A stretch of DNA of 34,852 nt from an uncultured Bacilli bacterium (GCA_947627385.1 CANQVV010000007.1:1-34852); one strand, 5' to 3'. Positions 1-9,556 are shown, numbered from the stretch's first letter. A program made the numbers and translations. Notes: generated by a model from the sequence alone, not told the origin.

Positions 1-3
1 AAA

Positions 4-447
4 ATGATAAAAAGAAACAAAAGGATCAGTAATTGTGCAATTGTTATAAATATTTTATTGTTGTTATTTGCTATTTTGAGTGTAATTTTTAAGAAGAATC
101 CATATTATGCTGTATATTGGATTTTAGTAACTTTAATGTTACTATTAGAAGTATTATATGTATGGATTTGGAGTAAAGTAGGAAGAAATGTAGATAAACA
201 TAAATCAAATACTATAAATAGATCATTTAATGATGTAACAGCCGTTACAGTTGTGATTAGTGGTTTATTATATTTAGCAGTTTTGTTTTATGAATTTTTA
301 GACAAAAGTATTAAAACAAATTTATTTGTCATTTGGATAATGTATATATTATTAACTTTTGCAATATTATTTAATTATTTAGCAGTTTATAATGCTAACA
401 AAGAAACAAAAGAACTCGTTGAAAAAACATTCAATAAAAAAAATTAA
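4..447 (+). CDS. Small multi-pass membrane protein, unknown function
   Basis: 147-aa ORF with about four hydrophobic segments; no recognised motif. Confidence 0.6.
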   Translation: MIKRNKRISNCAIVINILLLLFAILSVIFKKNPYYAVYWILVTLMLLLEVLYVWIWSKVGRNVDKHKSNTINRSFNDVTAVTVVISGLLYLAVLFYEFLDKSIKTNLFVIWIMYILLTFAILFNYLAVYNANKETKELVEKTFNKKN

Positions 448-511
448 TGACACCAATGACACGAAAAAATGGGAGTACCCCTCCCAAAAATTGCTGTCAT
501 GCTGTCATAAG
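447..511. repeat. Nested dyad: two ATGACA copies (447-452, 456-461) facing two TGTCAT copies (495-500, 503-508) around a GGGAG/CTCCC hairpin (471-485)
   Basis: Inverted words read directly; no clear T-tract, so not an obvious intrinsic terminator. Confidence 0.5.
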
Positions 512-675
512 TCATAAATAAAAACAGTATGATTTCAAAAATGATTTCATACGAGTCTGCAAATAGTTGGTTATTACAAAGTCAAGCAACTAGACTTGAA
601 AAATTAAGGGCAATAAAATTAAAAAATAGTTAAATTAGATTTATAAATATAAAATAAGTGATGTAGGAGGAAAAA

Positions 676-2181
676 ATGTTAAATGCAATAAAAAGAATTA
701 TAATAGTCGCAATAGGAGTTATTTTACAATTTGGATTTGCAATTGTAATAAGATTATTTTTTTATAAATATCTTGGAATTATTACATTAATTTATGATGT
801 GATAAGTATTTTGATTGTTCTGGTTATTTTAAAAAATAGTACAAGACTTTCCAATGACTTACCGTGGGTGATATTAATTTTGGTATTTCCCATATTTGGG
901 ACAATTATATTAATTACTTTAGGAAAAAATTATGCTAAAAATAAATTACAAAAAAATATATTTGAAAAAGAAAGAGAATATGATCAATACTTAATTCAGA
1001 ATGAAAATATTAGAAAAGAGTTAGAGGATAAAAAATTAGATAATATTAAGTATATCGTAAATATAGCTAAATTTCCTGTAAGTACTAATAATGAAATTGC
1101 CTATTATGATTTTGGGGAAAAATTTTACCCTGAACTATTAAAAGAACTAAAAAAAGCAGAGAAGTTTATATTTATGGAGTATTTCATAATAAAAGAAGGT
1201 ATTATGTGGAATAGCATTTTAGATATATTAAAAGAAAAAGTAACTCAAGGGGTGGAAGTTAGACTATTATATGATGATGCAGGGAGTGTTGCTATGCTTT
1301 CTGCAAATTATCCAAAAGAACTTGCAAAATTTGGTATAAAATGTATTTCATTTAATAAATTAAGTCCCTTTAGAGGAATATTTATGAATAATAGAGACCA
1401 TAGAAAAATCACTGTTATAGATGGAAAAGTAGCTTTTTCTGGGGGTGTTAATTTAAGTGATGAGTATATAAATATTAATAGTAAATATGGTATCTGGAAA
1501 GATAATGGTATTAAAATTGTTGGTGATGCTATCTGGAATTTAACAATTATGTTTTTGACTTTATGGAATGCTAATATGAATGAAGATAAAGATATTACAA
1601 AGTTTAAATATGATTTTAAGAATAGTAATAAAAAAAATGGATATGTTATTCCATACGGAGTTGCACCACTACATAAAGATTTAATTGGGGAAGATGTATA
1701 TATTAATATGATTAATAGTGCGAAAAAATATTTATACATAATGACTCCATACTTAATAATTGATACTGATATGGTTAATTCACTTTGTAGGGCTGCGAAA
1801 AGAGGAGTTGATGTAAGAATAATTGTCCCAGGTATTCCAGACAAGAAAATAGTTTATACCCAAACAACATCGTTCTTTAAAGTGTTACATGATAATGGTG
1901 TAAAAATCTATAAATATTCAAATGGTTTTGTTCATTCAAAAGTATTTTTATCTGATGATGTTAGATCTGTAGTTGGAACAATAAATATGGATTATAGAAG
2001 TTTATATCATCATTTTGAAAACGGAATTTATATGGAAAATGTTAATGAAATAGATACAATATTTAAAGATTTTGAAAACACATTTAATGATTGTCAAAAA
2101 TTGGATGATAAAGATGTTCATGTTGGCTTAATAAAATCTTTATGGCAAGCTATTTTAAGATTATTTGCACCATTGTTTTAG
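676..2181 (+). CDS. cls: Cardiolipin synthase (phospholipase D superfamily)
   Basis: Two N-terminal TM segments, PLD-like motifs DHRKITVIDGKVAFSGG and HSKVFLSDD; SD AGGAGG upstream. Confidence 0.92.
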   Translation: MLNAIKRIIIVAIGVILQFGFAIVIRLFFYKYLGIITLIYDVISILIVLVILKNSTRLSNDLPWVILILVFPIFGTIILITLGKNYAKNKLQKNIFEKEREYDQYLIQNENIRKELEDKKLDNIKYIVNIAKFPVSTNNEIAYYDFGEKFYPELLKELKKAEKFIFMEYFIIKEGIMWNSILDILKEKVTQGVEVRLLYDDAGSVAMLSANYPKELAKFGIKCISFNKLSPFRGIFMNNRDHRKITVIDGKVAFSGGVNLSDEYININSKYGIWKDNGIKIVGDAIWNLTIMFLTLWNANMNEDKDITKFKYDFKNSNKKNGYVIPYGVAPLHKDLIGEDVYINMINSAKKYLYIMTPYLIIDTDMVNSLCRAAKRGVDVRIIVPGIPDKKIVYTQTTSFFKVLHDNGVKIYKYSNGFVHSKVFLSDDVRSVVGTINMDYRSLYHHFENGIYMENVNEIDTIFKDFENTFNDCQKLDDKDVHVGLIKSLWQAILRLFAPLF

Positions 2182-2336
2182 TTTTGATGGTTACAACAAA
2201 AGTTAGTGCATTAGATGATGTGTCTTTTTAATAAGTTAATAGTAAAATATATTTTACTTTTAAAAGAAAGAGAAAAAATAGAAAATTTAAGATCAGTTGA
2301 TTTTAATTTAGAAAAAATGTAGTATTTGGAGTGTGT

Positions 2337-2924
2337 ATGAAAAAAGATGTATATAAAATTCTTAATAGTATTTTAAAAATTATGATTATTGTAACGGCTG
2401 TTATTAAATTAGCAAATTCAGATTATAAAAGTGTTGTTATGCTTATTCTTGCTTTTTTATTAACACATTATGAAATTATTTTGAATAAATTATTCAAAAT
2501 AAAATTAAATAATATAAATAATCTATTAATTGTATTATTTATATTTTTAGCCCAGTATTTAGGTTCTTGTTTAGGCTTTTATAGTTTATTTTCTTGGTGG
2601 GATATAATGCTTCATTTTGTATCTGGAATAATTATGTTTTTAATAGGAATAGATTTATATACCTTAATAAATAAAAACCAAAAGAATACAGGAGAATTAA
2701 CTATGTTACTTTTTGCAGTATTTTTTGCACTTGCTATAGGTAATTTATGGGAGATTTGGGAATATACAACGGATGGTATTTTAAAAATGGATACCCAAAA
2801 AGCTGGAAAATTAGTAGGAAGACTAGCCTTAAATGATACAATGATGGATTTGATTACATCAACATTAGGGACAGTTCTAATTTTAGTATATAAAATTTTA
2901 AAATTAAAAGGAGAGAGGGAATGA
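2337..2924 (+). CDS. Multi-pass membrane protein with SWWDxxLHFxSG motif
   Basis: Hydrophobic ORF; ATG at 2337; shares SWWD..LHF.SG and NLWEIWEY with the degraded gene at 8279; TGA stop overlaps the next ATG. Confidence 0.7.
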   Translation: MKKDVYKILNSILKIMIIVTAVIKLANSDYKSVVMLILAFLLTHYEIILNKLFKIKLNNINNLLIVLFIFLAQYLGSCLGFYSLFSWWDIMLHFVSGIIMFLIGIDLYTLINKNQKNTGELTMLLFAVFFALAIGNLWEIWEYTTDGILKMDTQKAGKLVGRLALNDTMMDLITSTLGTVLILVYKILKLKGERE

Positions 2925-3715
2925 ATATTTTATTAGCTATCAATAGTAATTATGTATCACAAACGAAAGTATTACTTAAATCAATTATAAAAAGTAATCC
3001 AAATGTTGTATATGATGTATATATATTATATAAAGAATTAAAAAAACAAGAAAAAGAATTAATTTTATCAAGTGTTAAAAATAGCAATATAGAAATTCAT
3101 TTTATTAAAATAGATAATAAAGAAATCAATAATTTTCCTGTATATGAAAAAAGATATCCTATAGAAATATACTTTAGGTTATTTGCATCAAAATATCTTC
3201 CAAAAACTATTGATAAAATATTGTATTTAGATGTAGATACAGTTGTAATAAATTCATTAAGTGAATTATACACTATGGATTTTGAAAATAATTTGTTTAT
3301 TGGTGCAACACATATAAGAAATGGGTTACATAAATTTCATAGTATGCGTTTGAATGTTAATGAAAAAAATATATATGTTAATACTGGAGTGTTGCTTATG
3401 AATTTAAAAGAGTTAAGAAATATTCCTGTAGAAAAAGAAGTGATATATTTTATTAAGAAAAACAAAAATAAATTATTATTACCAGATCAAGACATAATTT
3501 ATGCTTTATATGGTGATAGAGTAAAAGAAGTGTCACCATTATTATATAATTTAGGAGATAAAGGTTTAAGATTACATAATTTAAATAAAAAAAATAAAAT
3601 TGACATAGATTGGGTCAGAAAAAATACTGTTGTGATTCATTATTATGGTAGAAATAAACCATGGAATAAGAATTACGATGGAATATTAAATGTTTTTTAT
3701 GATGAAATAATTTAA
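2921..3715 (+). CDS. Glycosyltransferase family 8 protein
   Basis: MNILLAINSNYVSQTKVLLKSI, ILYLDVDTVV (DxD), LLPDQDIIYALYGD. Confidence 0.88.
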   Translation: MNILLAINSNYVSQTKVLLKSIIKSNPNVVYDVYILYKELKKQEKELILSSVKNSNIEIHFIKIDNKEINNFPVYEKRYPIEIYFRLFASKYLPKTIDKILYLDVDTVVINSLSELYTMDFENNLFIGATHIRNGLHKFHSMRLNVNEKNIYVNTGVLLMNLKELRNIPVEKEVIYFIKKNKNKLLLPDQDIIYALYGDRVKEVSPLLYNLGDKGLRLHNLNKKNKIDIDWVRKNTVVIHYYGRNKPWNKNYDGILNVFYDEII

Positions 3716-3764
3716 TAATTCTTAATAATTTATAAATAGAATCTTAATAATTTTTTTCTATAAT
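3711..3764 (+). promoter_or_regulatory. Putative response-regulator operator/promoter: TTTAATAATTCTTAATAA, second CTTAATAA at +22 bp, then N8, then TATAAT (3759-3764)
   Basis: Direct repeats at 3721 and 3743; same geometry recurs at 5846-5899. Confidence 0.6.
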
Positions 3765-3842
3765 TATTGATAGAGGAGAAATTGTTTCATTATAAAAAAT
3801 TCATTTTTAGAATTTATTATATTTTATACGAGGAGTGATTTT

Positions 3843-4538
3843 ATGTCAAAAGTATTAATTATAGATGATGATAAAGATATTTCAGAATTAATATCTTTAG
3901 TATTAAAAAAAGAACAAATTGAATCAAAAATCATTAATAATCCAGTAGATGCTCTTTCTTTTATAAAAAGTTCAAACTTTGATTATGATTTAATATTACT
4001 TGATATTATGATGCCAGAATTAAGTGGAACTGAATTATGTTCTAAAATTAGGGATAGTATTAATATTCCTATTATATTTGTATCGGCAAAAAGTGAAGTG
4101 ATAGATAAAATTGTGGGTTATGAAATAGGTGGAGATGATTATATTACAAAGCCATTTGATAATACAGAACTTTTATTAAAAGTTAAATCTCATTTACGAT
4201 TAAATAAAAGAGCAAGTAGTCAGAAAAAAGGAGATATTATTCGTATTGGAGAAATTACTTTAAATGTAGCAAGTTATGAAGTCAAAAGAAAAGATAAAAA
4301 AATAGATTTATCTACAAGAGAATTTGAGCTACTAAAATACTTAATGGAAAATGCAGGTATAGTTTTATCTAAAGAACAAATTTTTGAAAATGTTTGGGGA
4401 AGCGAATATGGAGATATAGGTACTGTTGCTGTCAATATTAAAAATTTACGAGATAAACTTGGAGATAATGATGAATATATTATAACTGTTTGGGGATATG
4501 GGTATAAATTTGCAAAGATAGTTGATGATAATGAGTAA
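3843..4538 (+). CDS. OmpR/PhoB-family response regulator
   Basis: Receiver DDD...LLDIMMPE...KPFD and winged-helix STREFELLKYLMENAG...VWGYGYKF. Confidence 0.95.
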   Translation: MSKVLIIDDDKDISELISLVLKKEQIESKIINNPVDALSFIKSSNFDYDLILLDIMMPELSGTELCSKIRDSINIPIIFVSAKSEVIDKIVGYEIGGDDYITKPFDNTELLLKVKSHLRLNKRASSQKKGDIIRIGEITLNVASYEVKRKDKKIDLSTREFELLKYLMENAGIVLSKEQIFENVWGSEYGDIGTVAVNIKNLRDKLGDNDEYIITVWGYGYKFAKIVDDNE

Positions 4539-5805
4539 GATTTTTGGTAATAAATTAAGAAAAAGATTTTTAGTTTCTGTATTATTTATAGCTTTAGTTA
4601 ATGTTTTTTCGTTAATTTTATGGTATGGATTAAGAATAAGACCAATGCTTGTTAATGTTGAATCAATTGGAAAAACAATATTATCTGAAGAATTAAAATC
4701 TGATTATTCTTCATTTAATTCATTAGTAACTGATTTAAAAAATATAACCCAAGAATATAAAATTAAATTTCAGATCAAAAATTTAAATAATGAAATTATT
4801 AAATCAGACGAAATTGCAAAATCAAATTTTCAATTATTTAGTGATGTATTAAAGGCTGGCAGTGAAGTATATGTAGTAAATGCTTATATTAGTAATGATT
4901 TTGGTCCAACAAGAATAGTACTTTCTCTTATTTTATTCCAAATCATAATAATTTCAGTTCTAATGTTTATTATTTATAAATTTACAGGATACACCATTAT
5001 TGCTCCAATTGAAAAAATTATAAATGATATAAAAAATTATAAATTTGGTAAAAAACCAGTTATAAGAAAGTTTAATAATGAACTTGATACTATTCAACAA
5101 GAATTTTCGGAATTAGTTGATTCTTTAGAAAACCAAAAATTAGAGCAAAAAAGGATTATTGCAAGTATTTCACATGATATAAAAACTCCATTAACTTCAA
5201 TTATTGGCTATTCTTCTTTAATGGAAGATAATTTATCGAAAGAAGAAACAAAAAAATATAGTTCTAAAATTCATGAAAAAGCTATTCATATAAAAGATAT
5301 ATTAAGTGGTTTTGATGATTATTTAGTAAACTATGATAATAAAAAATTAAAATTAGATGAAATCGTAATAAAAGATTTAATTAATGAATTAAATGATGAT
5401 TATAAGATAGATCTTAATAATAAAAATATTGAATTTAATGTTACTTCTAATTGTGAAAAGGAAAAAATCAAAATTGATATTTTAAAGATAAAGAGAGTTT
5501 TTTCAAATATTATTTCTAATAGCATAAGATATGTTCCGAAACATGGTGTTATTAATATAAATATTGAAAAGAAAAATAAAAATATAAAATTTGTAATAAA
5601 GGATAATGGAACAGGTATAAATGAAAATATTATTGATAAAGTATTTGATCCATTTTTTACAACAGATTCTTCAAGAAAAATATCAGGTTTAGGATTATCA
5701 ATATGTAAAGAATTTATAGAACTTCATGGTGGAAAAATTAGGGGCTATAACAATAAAGGATTAGTTATTGAATTTACAATTCCAATGGAGATTAATATAG
5801 AATAA
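4531..5805 (+). CDS. Sensor histidine kinase
   Basis: Two TM helices; SISHDIKTPLTSI H-box; NISNSIRY N-box; DNGTGI and GLGLSI G-boxes. Confidence 0.95.
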   Translation: MSKIFGNKLRKRFLVSVLFIALVNVFSLILWYGLRIRPMLVNVESIGKTILSEELKSDYSSFNSLVTDLKNITQEYKIKFQIKNLNNEIIKSDEIAKSNFQLFSDVLKAGSEVYVVNAYISNDFGPTRIVLSLILFQIIIISVLMFIIYKFTGYTIIAPIEKIINDIKNYKFGKKPVIRKFNNELDTIQQEFSELVDSLENQKLEQKRIIASISHDIKTPLTSIIGYSSLMEDNLSKEETKKYSSKIHEKAIHIKDILSGFDDYLVNYDNKKLKLDEIVIKDLINELNDDYKIDLNNKNIEFNVTSNCEKEKIKIDILKIKRVFSNIISNSIRYVPKHGVININIEKKNKNIKFVIKDNGTGINENIIDKVFDPFFTTDSSRKISGLGLSICKEFIELHGGKIRGYNNKGLVIEFTIPMEINIE

Positions 5806-5814
5806 AAAAGTTAA

Positions 5815-5848
5815 AAATATTAAGCACAGTAAGACTTAATATTTTTTT
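5815..5848 (+). terminator. Rho-independent terminator after the two-component operon
   Basis: AAATATTAAG-N10-CTTAATATTT plus T run. Confidence 0.75.
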
Positions 5849-5899
5849 AATAATTCTTAATAAAATAATTATAAAATATTAATAAAGAAGTAATAAAAT
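5846..5899 (+). promoter_or_regulatory. Second copy of the putative response-regulator operator/promoter: TTTAATAATTCTTAATAA, ATTAATAA at +22 bp, N8, TAAAAT (5894-5899)
   Basis: 18-bp identity and same spacing as the site at 3711-3764. Confidence 0.6.
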
Positions 5900-5961
5900 G
5901 TTAATTGTAATATGAAAGGAGGACTTTTTATAGTTAATAAATAATTAAAAAGTAGAAAGTT

Positions 5962-6588
5962 ATGTAGGAATTTATTAGTTTTTTTTGGATATTTCTAATT
6001 GCTTCATTTTTGGGATTTATAGTTGAAACATTATGGTTTATATTTAGATATAAAAAAATAGAATGGAGAAAAAGTTTAATTTATGAACCAATTATACCAA
6101 TTTATGGAGCTGTTGGACTTATTATATTGTTAATATGTAGATTATTAAATATAAAGAAAAATATGCAAATATTTATTGTAGGATTTATTGTAAGTACATT
6201 AGTTGAATTCATATCTAGTATTTTACAAGAAAAAATATTTGGGACAATTTCATGGGATTATAGTAAATTTCCTTTAAATTTAGATGGAAGGATAAATATT
6301 TTGTATTCTGTATTGTTTGGAATAGCATCCGTTCTCTTATGCAAATATTTTCTATTCCCTCTTGCTGACTATTTTTTTACATTAAATTTGAATGGAAATA
6401 TTATTTTAATATTTATTATAACAGTATTGTTCTTTATATATGATGCTATTATTTCATATATTGCATCTTTTAGAATGAAGGAGAGGAGAAATAATATCAA
6501 AAGAACTGGTAAATTCTGGAATTATATAGATAAAAAATATAATGATAAATTTTTAAAATATATTTATCCAAATGCAATTGTTGTCTAA
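5962..6588 (+). pseudogene. Putative ABC-transporter type IV-like (PF06541-like) membrane protein with TAG at codon 2
   Basis: Frame reads ATG TAG GAA TTT ATT AGT...; the unopened frame encodes EFISFFWIFLIASFLGFIVETLWF, a plausible TM1; only a TTG at 6010 with no clear SD lies downstream. Confidence 0.5.
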
Positions 6589-6619
6589 TAAATAATAAAA
6601 AAGGAAAGGTGAAAAGAAA

Positions 6620-6859
6620 ATGAAAATAAAAATTATAGGACAAAATTCAAGTAATAAAATGAAATTAATAAAAAATTTAGAAAGGTGTTTGAAAAATAAT
6701 GAGATTCAAGCTGATGTTGAAGATTCTCAAAATCAAAAAGATTTAGATAAATATAATGTTTCTAATACGCCAGCATTTATAATCAATGATAAAGTAATCA
6801 GTCAAGGAAAAGTTTTAACAGAAAAGGAAATCAAAAAATATATTCAAATCTTAAATTAA
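6620..6859 (+). CDS. Thioredoxin-fold protein (Thioredoxin_3/redox-active disulfide-like) lacking the CxxC motif
   Basis: MKIKIIG start, YNVSNTPAFIINDKVISQGKVLTEKEIKKYI with cis-Pro; NSSNKMK where the CxxC is expected. Confidence 0.75.
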   Translation: MKIKIIGQNSSNKMKLIKNLERCLKNNEIQADVEDSQNQKDLDKYNVSNTPAFIINDKVISQGKVLTEKEIKKYIQILN

Positions 6860-6877
6860 TAGAAAGGGAAATTTAAT

Positions 6878-7561
6878 ATGGATTATTATTTTATAAGTTA
6901 TGGTCTAACATTTATTACCTTAATAATAACTGGAGCAGCTCAAGCATTTGTTTCGTCTTCTTATAGTAAATATAGTAAGGTAAAAAATGAAAGAGGACTT
7001 ACAGGATGCGAAGCAGCAAGATACATATTAGATAAAAATGGACTGCAAGATGTATCTATTTGTGAAGTAAATGGTTATTTAAGTGATCATTATGATCCGC
7101 AAAAAAAACAGGTAAATTTATCAAAAGAAAATTATCATGGTACTTCTATTGCAAGTGTAAGTGTTGCTTGTCATGAATGCGGTCACGCAATTCAAGATAA
7201 AGTAGGATTTATTTTTATGCGAATTAGAGCCAGTTTAGTACCAGTAGTTAATTTTTCTTCTTATGCCGGCTATTTTGCTATTCTTTTAGGTATAATATTT
7301 GGAGCATTTAACTTAATTTGGATTGGTATTTTGCTAGAAGGAGCTATTTTACTATTTCAAATAATAACATTACCTGTAGAAATAGATGCTAGTAAGAGGG
7401 CATTAAAAGAACTGGATTATTCGCATTTTTTAACAAGTAAAGAATTAAAGAGTGGTAAAACAATATTAACTGCGGCAGCACTCACTTATGTTGCTAGTGT
7501 TGCAACAACACTGATTCAAATATTAAGATTGATATTCATGTTTGGAAGAAGGGAAGATTAA
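6878..7561 (+). CDS. Zinc metallopeptidase, YugP-like membrane family
   Basis: SVACHECGHAIQD (HExxH), TM helices, LPVEIDASKRAL. Confidence 0.88.
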   Translation: MDYYFISYGLTFITLIITGAAQAFVSSSYSKYSKVKNERGLTGCEAARYILDKNGLQDVSICEVNGYLSDHYDPQKKQVNLSKENYHGTSIASVSVACHECGHAIQDKVGFIFMRIRASLVPVVNFSSYAGYFAILLGIIFGAFNLIWIGILLEGAILLFQIITLPVEIDASKRALKELDYSHFLTSKELKSGKTILTAAALTYVASVATTLIQILRLIFMFGRRED

Positions 7562-8253
7562 TGACTCAAGAGGAATCGAGATTAAAAGAGTTTGGTAAAA
7601 TTAAATTATATTATGAATCAGCTTTAAAGCAATTACAGACAGAACTAAATCTCATAAATGATGAGTTTTCTACTTTAAGTGAAATACAACCAATAGACCA
7701 TATAAAAACAAGAATAAAATCATTTAGTAGTCTTTATGAAAAAATGAATCGTAAAAATATAGATTTTACAATTGAAAATACCTTTTTGTTATGTGATATT
7801 GTAGGAGCTAGAATTGTTTGTAATTTTGTTGATGATATTTATTCTGTAATAAATAAAATAAAGAGTAAAGGTAGTCTTAAAATTATTGAAGAAAAAGACT
7901 ATATAAAAAATCCAAAGAGGAGTGGTTATAGGGGATACCATATTATTGTTCAAATCCCTGTTGTTATTAATGAAATTAAAAGAGATATAAACTGTGAAAT
8001 TCAGATAAGAAGTACAGCAATGGATTTTTGGGCATCCAGTGAACATAAATTAAATTACAAATCAACTTGTATGTCTGATAAGGATAAAAAAGAGTTAAAA
8101 AAACTTGCAGATGATATTTGGAAGATGGATCAAATAATGAATAAACTTTCAATAAAAAGAAAACAATCCAATTTGTTAGAATCAAAACAAGCTACTGACA
8201 TAAATCTATTAAGTAGATTATTTACAAAAAATATGGAAAATAAAGTATATTAA
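7561..8253 (+). CDS. RelA/SpoT-domain small alarmone synthetase (GTP pyrophosphokinase)
   Basis: DIVGARIVCNFVDDIY, RSGYRGYHIIVQIP, CEIQIRSTAMDFWASSEHKL. Confidence 0.9.
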   Translation: MTQEESRLKEFGKIKLYYESALKQLQTELNLINDEFSTLSEIQPIDHIKTRIKSFSSLYEKMNRKNIDFTIENTFLLCDIVGARIVCNFVDDIYSVINKIKSKGSLKIIEEKDYIKNPKRSGYRGYHIIVQIPVVINEIKRDINCEIQIRSTAMDFWASSEHKLNYKSTCMSDKDKKELKKLADDIWKMDQIMNKLSIKRKQSNLLESKQATDINLLSRLFTKNMENKVY

Positions 8254-8278
8254 TAAGTAGCTAAAATAAGAAAGGTAT

Positions 8279-9012
8279 TTGAGAAAGTATGAAGTTAAAA
8301 AAGTTAAAGCTAATCAGTTAATTCGTTTTATTTTAAGTCTTCTAGTTGTGGCTATAATGATAAGACAAATTTTCTTAAAAGATTGGTTTTTGATGTTTGC
8401 GTGCTTTTATACCTTAGTATTATTTTCAATACCGAGAATATTTGATAAAAAATTTAATATTAAATTTCCAATAGCAATAGAAATTACAATATACCTTTTT
8501 ATTTTTGCTTCAGAAATAATGGGAGAAATAGGAGAATATTATATAAATGTTTCATGGTGGGATGATTTGCTTCATTTTACAAGCGGAATGTTATTAGTAT
8601 CGGTAGGTCTATTTTTTATAACTCTTGTAGAAAAAAGTATGAGAAATTAAAGTTACCAATACTTTTTAAGATAATAACTTCATTTTGTTTTACTATGACA
8701 CTTCTTGTTTTCTAGGAATGTATTGAGTTTGGCATAGATAATCTTATGGGTACTGATATGCAAAAAGATACTGTAATAACAGATATTATAAGTGTTAATC
8801 TAAATGATGATAAAGTTAATAAAGCCATAAAAATTGGTATTGATAAATTAACTGTTAATGGAGAAGATTGGATTCAAAAATATGGTGGATATATTGATAT
8901 TGGATTATATGATACTATGTATGATTTATTAGATGGTATTATTGGAGCTTCTGTATTTTCTATAAGTAGGTTATATCTATTTAAGAAAAAGCAAAGAGAT
9001 AAGGGGGTAAAA
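8279..9012 (+). pseudogene. Degraded SWWD/LHF membrane protein gene (homologue of 2337-2924)
   Basis: N-terminal part in frame 2 to about 8640; continues in frame 1 (KLPILFKIITSFCFTMTLLVF*ECIEFGIDNLMGTDMQKD) with TAG at 8713-8715 where the homologue has W; no stop before the next gene. Confidence 0.8.
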
Positions 9013-9462
9013 ATGAAATTTGCAAATAAAATTCAAAAGTTTATGTATGGAAGATATGGTCCTGATGATTTATATAAATTTTTGTTTAAATTGTATATAT
9101 GCTTATTTATTATTAGTATATTTGTAAGAAACAATATATTAGTAATATTGGAACTTGTTACAATTACGATTATGTTTTATCGTTTCTTTTCTAAAAATAT
9201 TTATAAAAGAAGTAATGAAAATCAAAAATTTATAAAAACAAGAAATAAGATACTAAAACCTTTTGAAAATATTAAAAGAAATTATAAAGATAAAGATCAT
9301 ATTTATAAAAGATGTCATAAGTGTAAAACGACTTTAAAACTTCCGTTACCTATGAAAAGAGGTTTCAAACATGCTAAGTGTCCTCATTGTGGTAAAAAAG
9401 TTACATTGTTTGCATTTAAGTATCAAAAAGTAGAAATAATTAGAAACAACTACCATAGATAG
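9013..9462 (+). CDS. Membrane protein with C-terminal zinc ribbon
   Basis: SD AAGGGGG upstream of ATG 9013; CHKC...CPHC; TM segments. Confidence 0.7.
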   Translation: MKFANKIQKFMYGRYGPDDLYKFLFKLYICLFIISIFVRNNILVILELVTITIMFYRFFSKNIYKRSNENQKFIKTRNKILKPFENIKRNYKDKDHIYKRCHKCKTTLKLPLPMKRGFKHAKCPHCGKKVTLFAFKYQKVEIIRNNYHR

Positions 9463-9556
9463 AATAATAACCTTAATAATAGGAAATTTTGTTTGATTAT
9501 TTGGAATAATATTAAGAGTTAAATTGAAAAATAGTTAGATAAATTTGTATGAGTAA

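Noticed and set aside
529-633. 34-aa ORF MISKMISYESANSWLLQSQATRLEKLRAIKLKNS
   Set aside because: No SD and no recognised family; possibly a gene fragment.
1308-1844. 178-aa minus-strand ORF
   Set aside because: Antisense to cls; the plus frame carries the PLD motifs.
2215-2322. 35-aa ORF MMCLFNKLIVKYILLLKEREKIENLRSVDFNLEKM
   Set aside because: No SD or recognisable homology; could be a remnant of a lost gene but cannot be supported.
2922-2924. Mycoplasma-type UGA=Trp code
   Set aside because: TGA ends the 2337-2924 gene exactly at an overlapping ATG of the GT8 gene, and Trp is encoded by TGG.
7789-8185. Minus-strand ORFs 7789-8046 and 7976-8185
   Set aside because: Antisense to the clearly coding RelA/SpoT-domain gene.
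5962-8715. Reassigned TAG codon or suppression, because two disrupted frames both read TAG GAA
   Set aside because: Many intact genes here end with TAG (cls, rpmG, ftsY and others); two isolated cases fit ordinary mutation.
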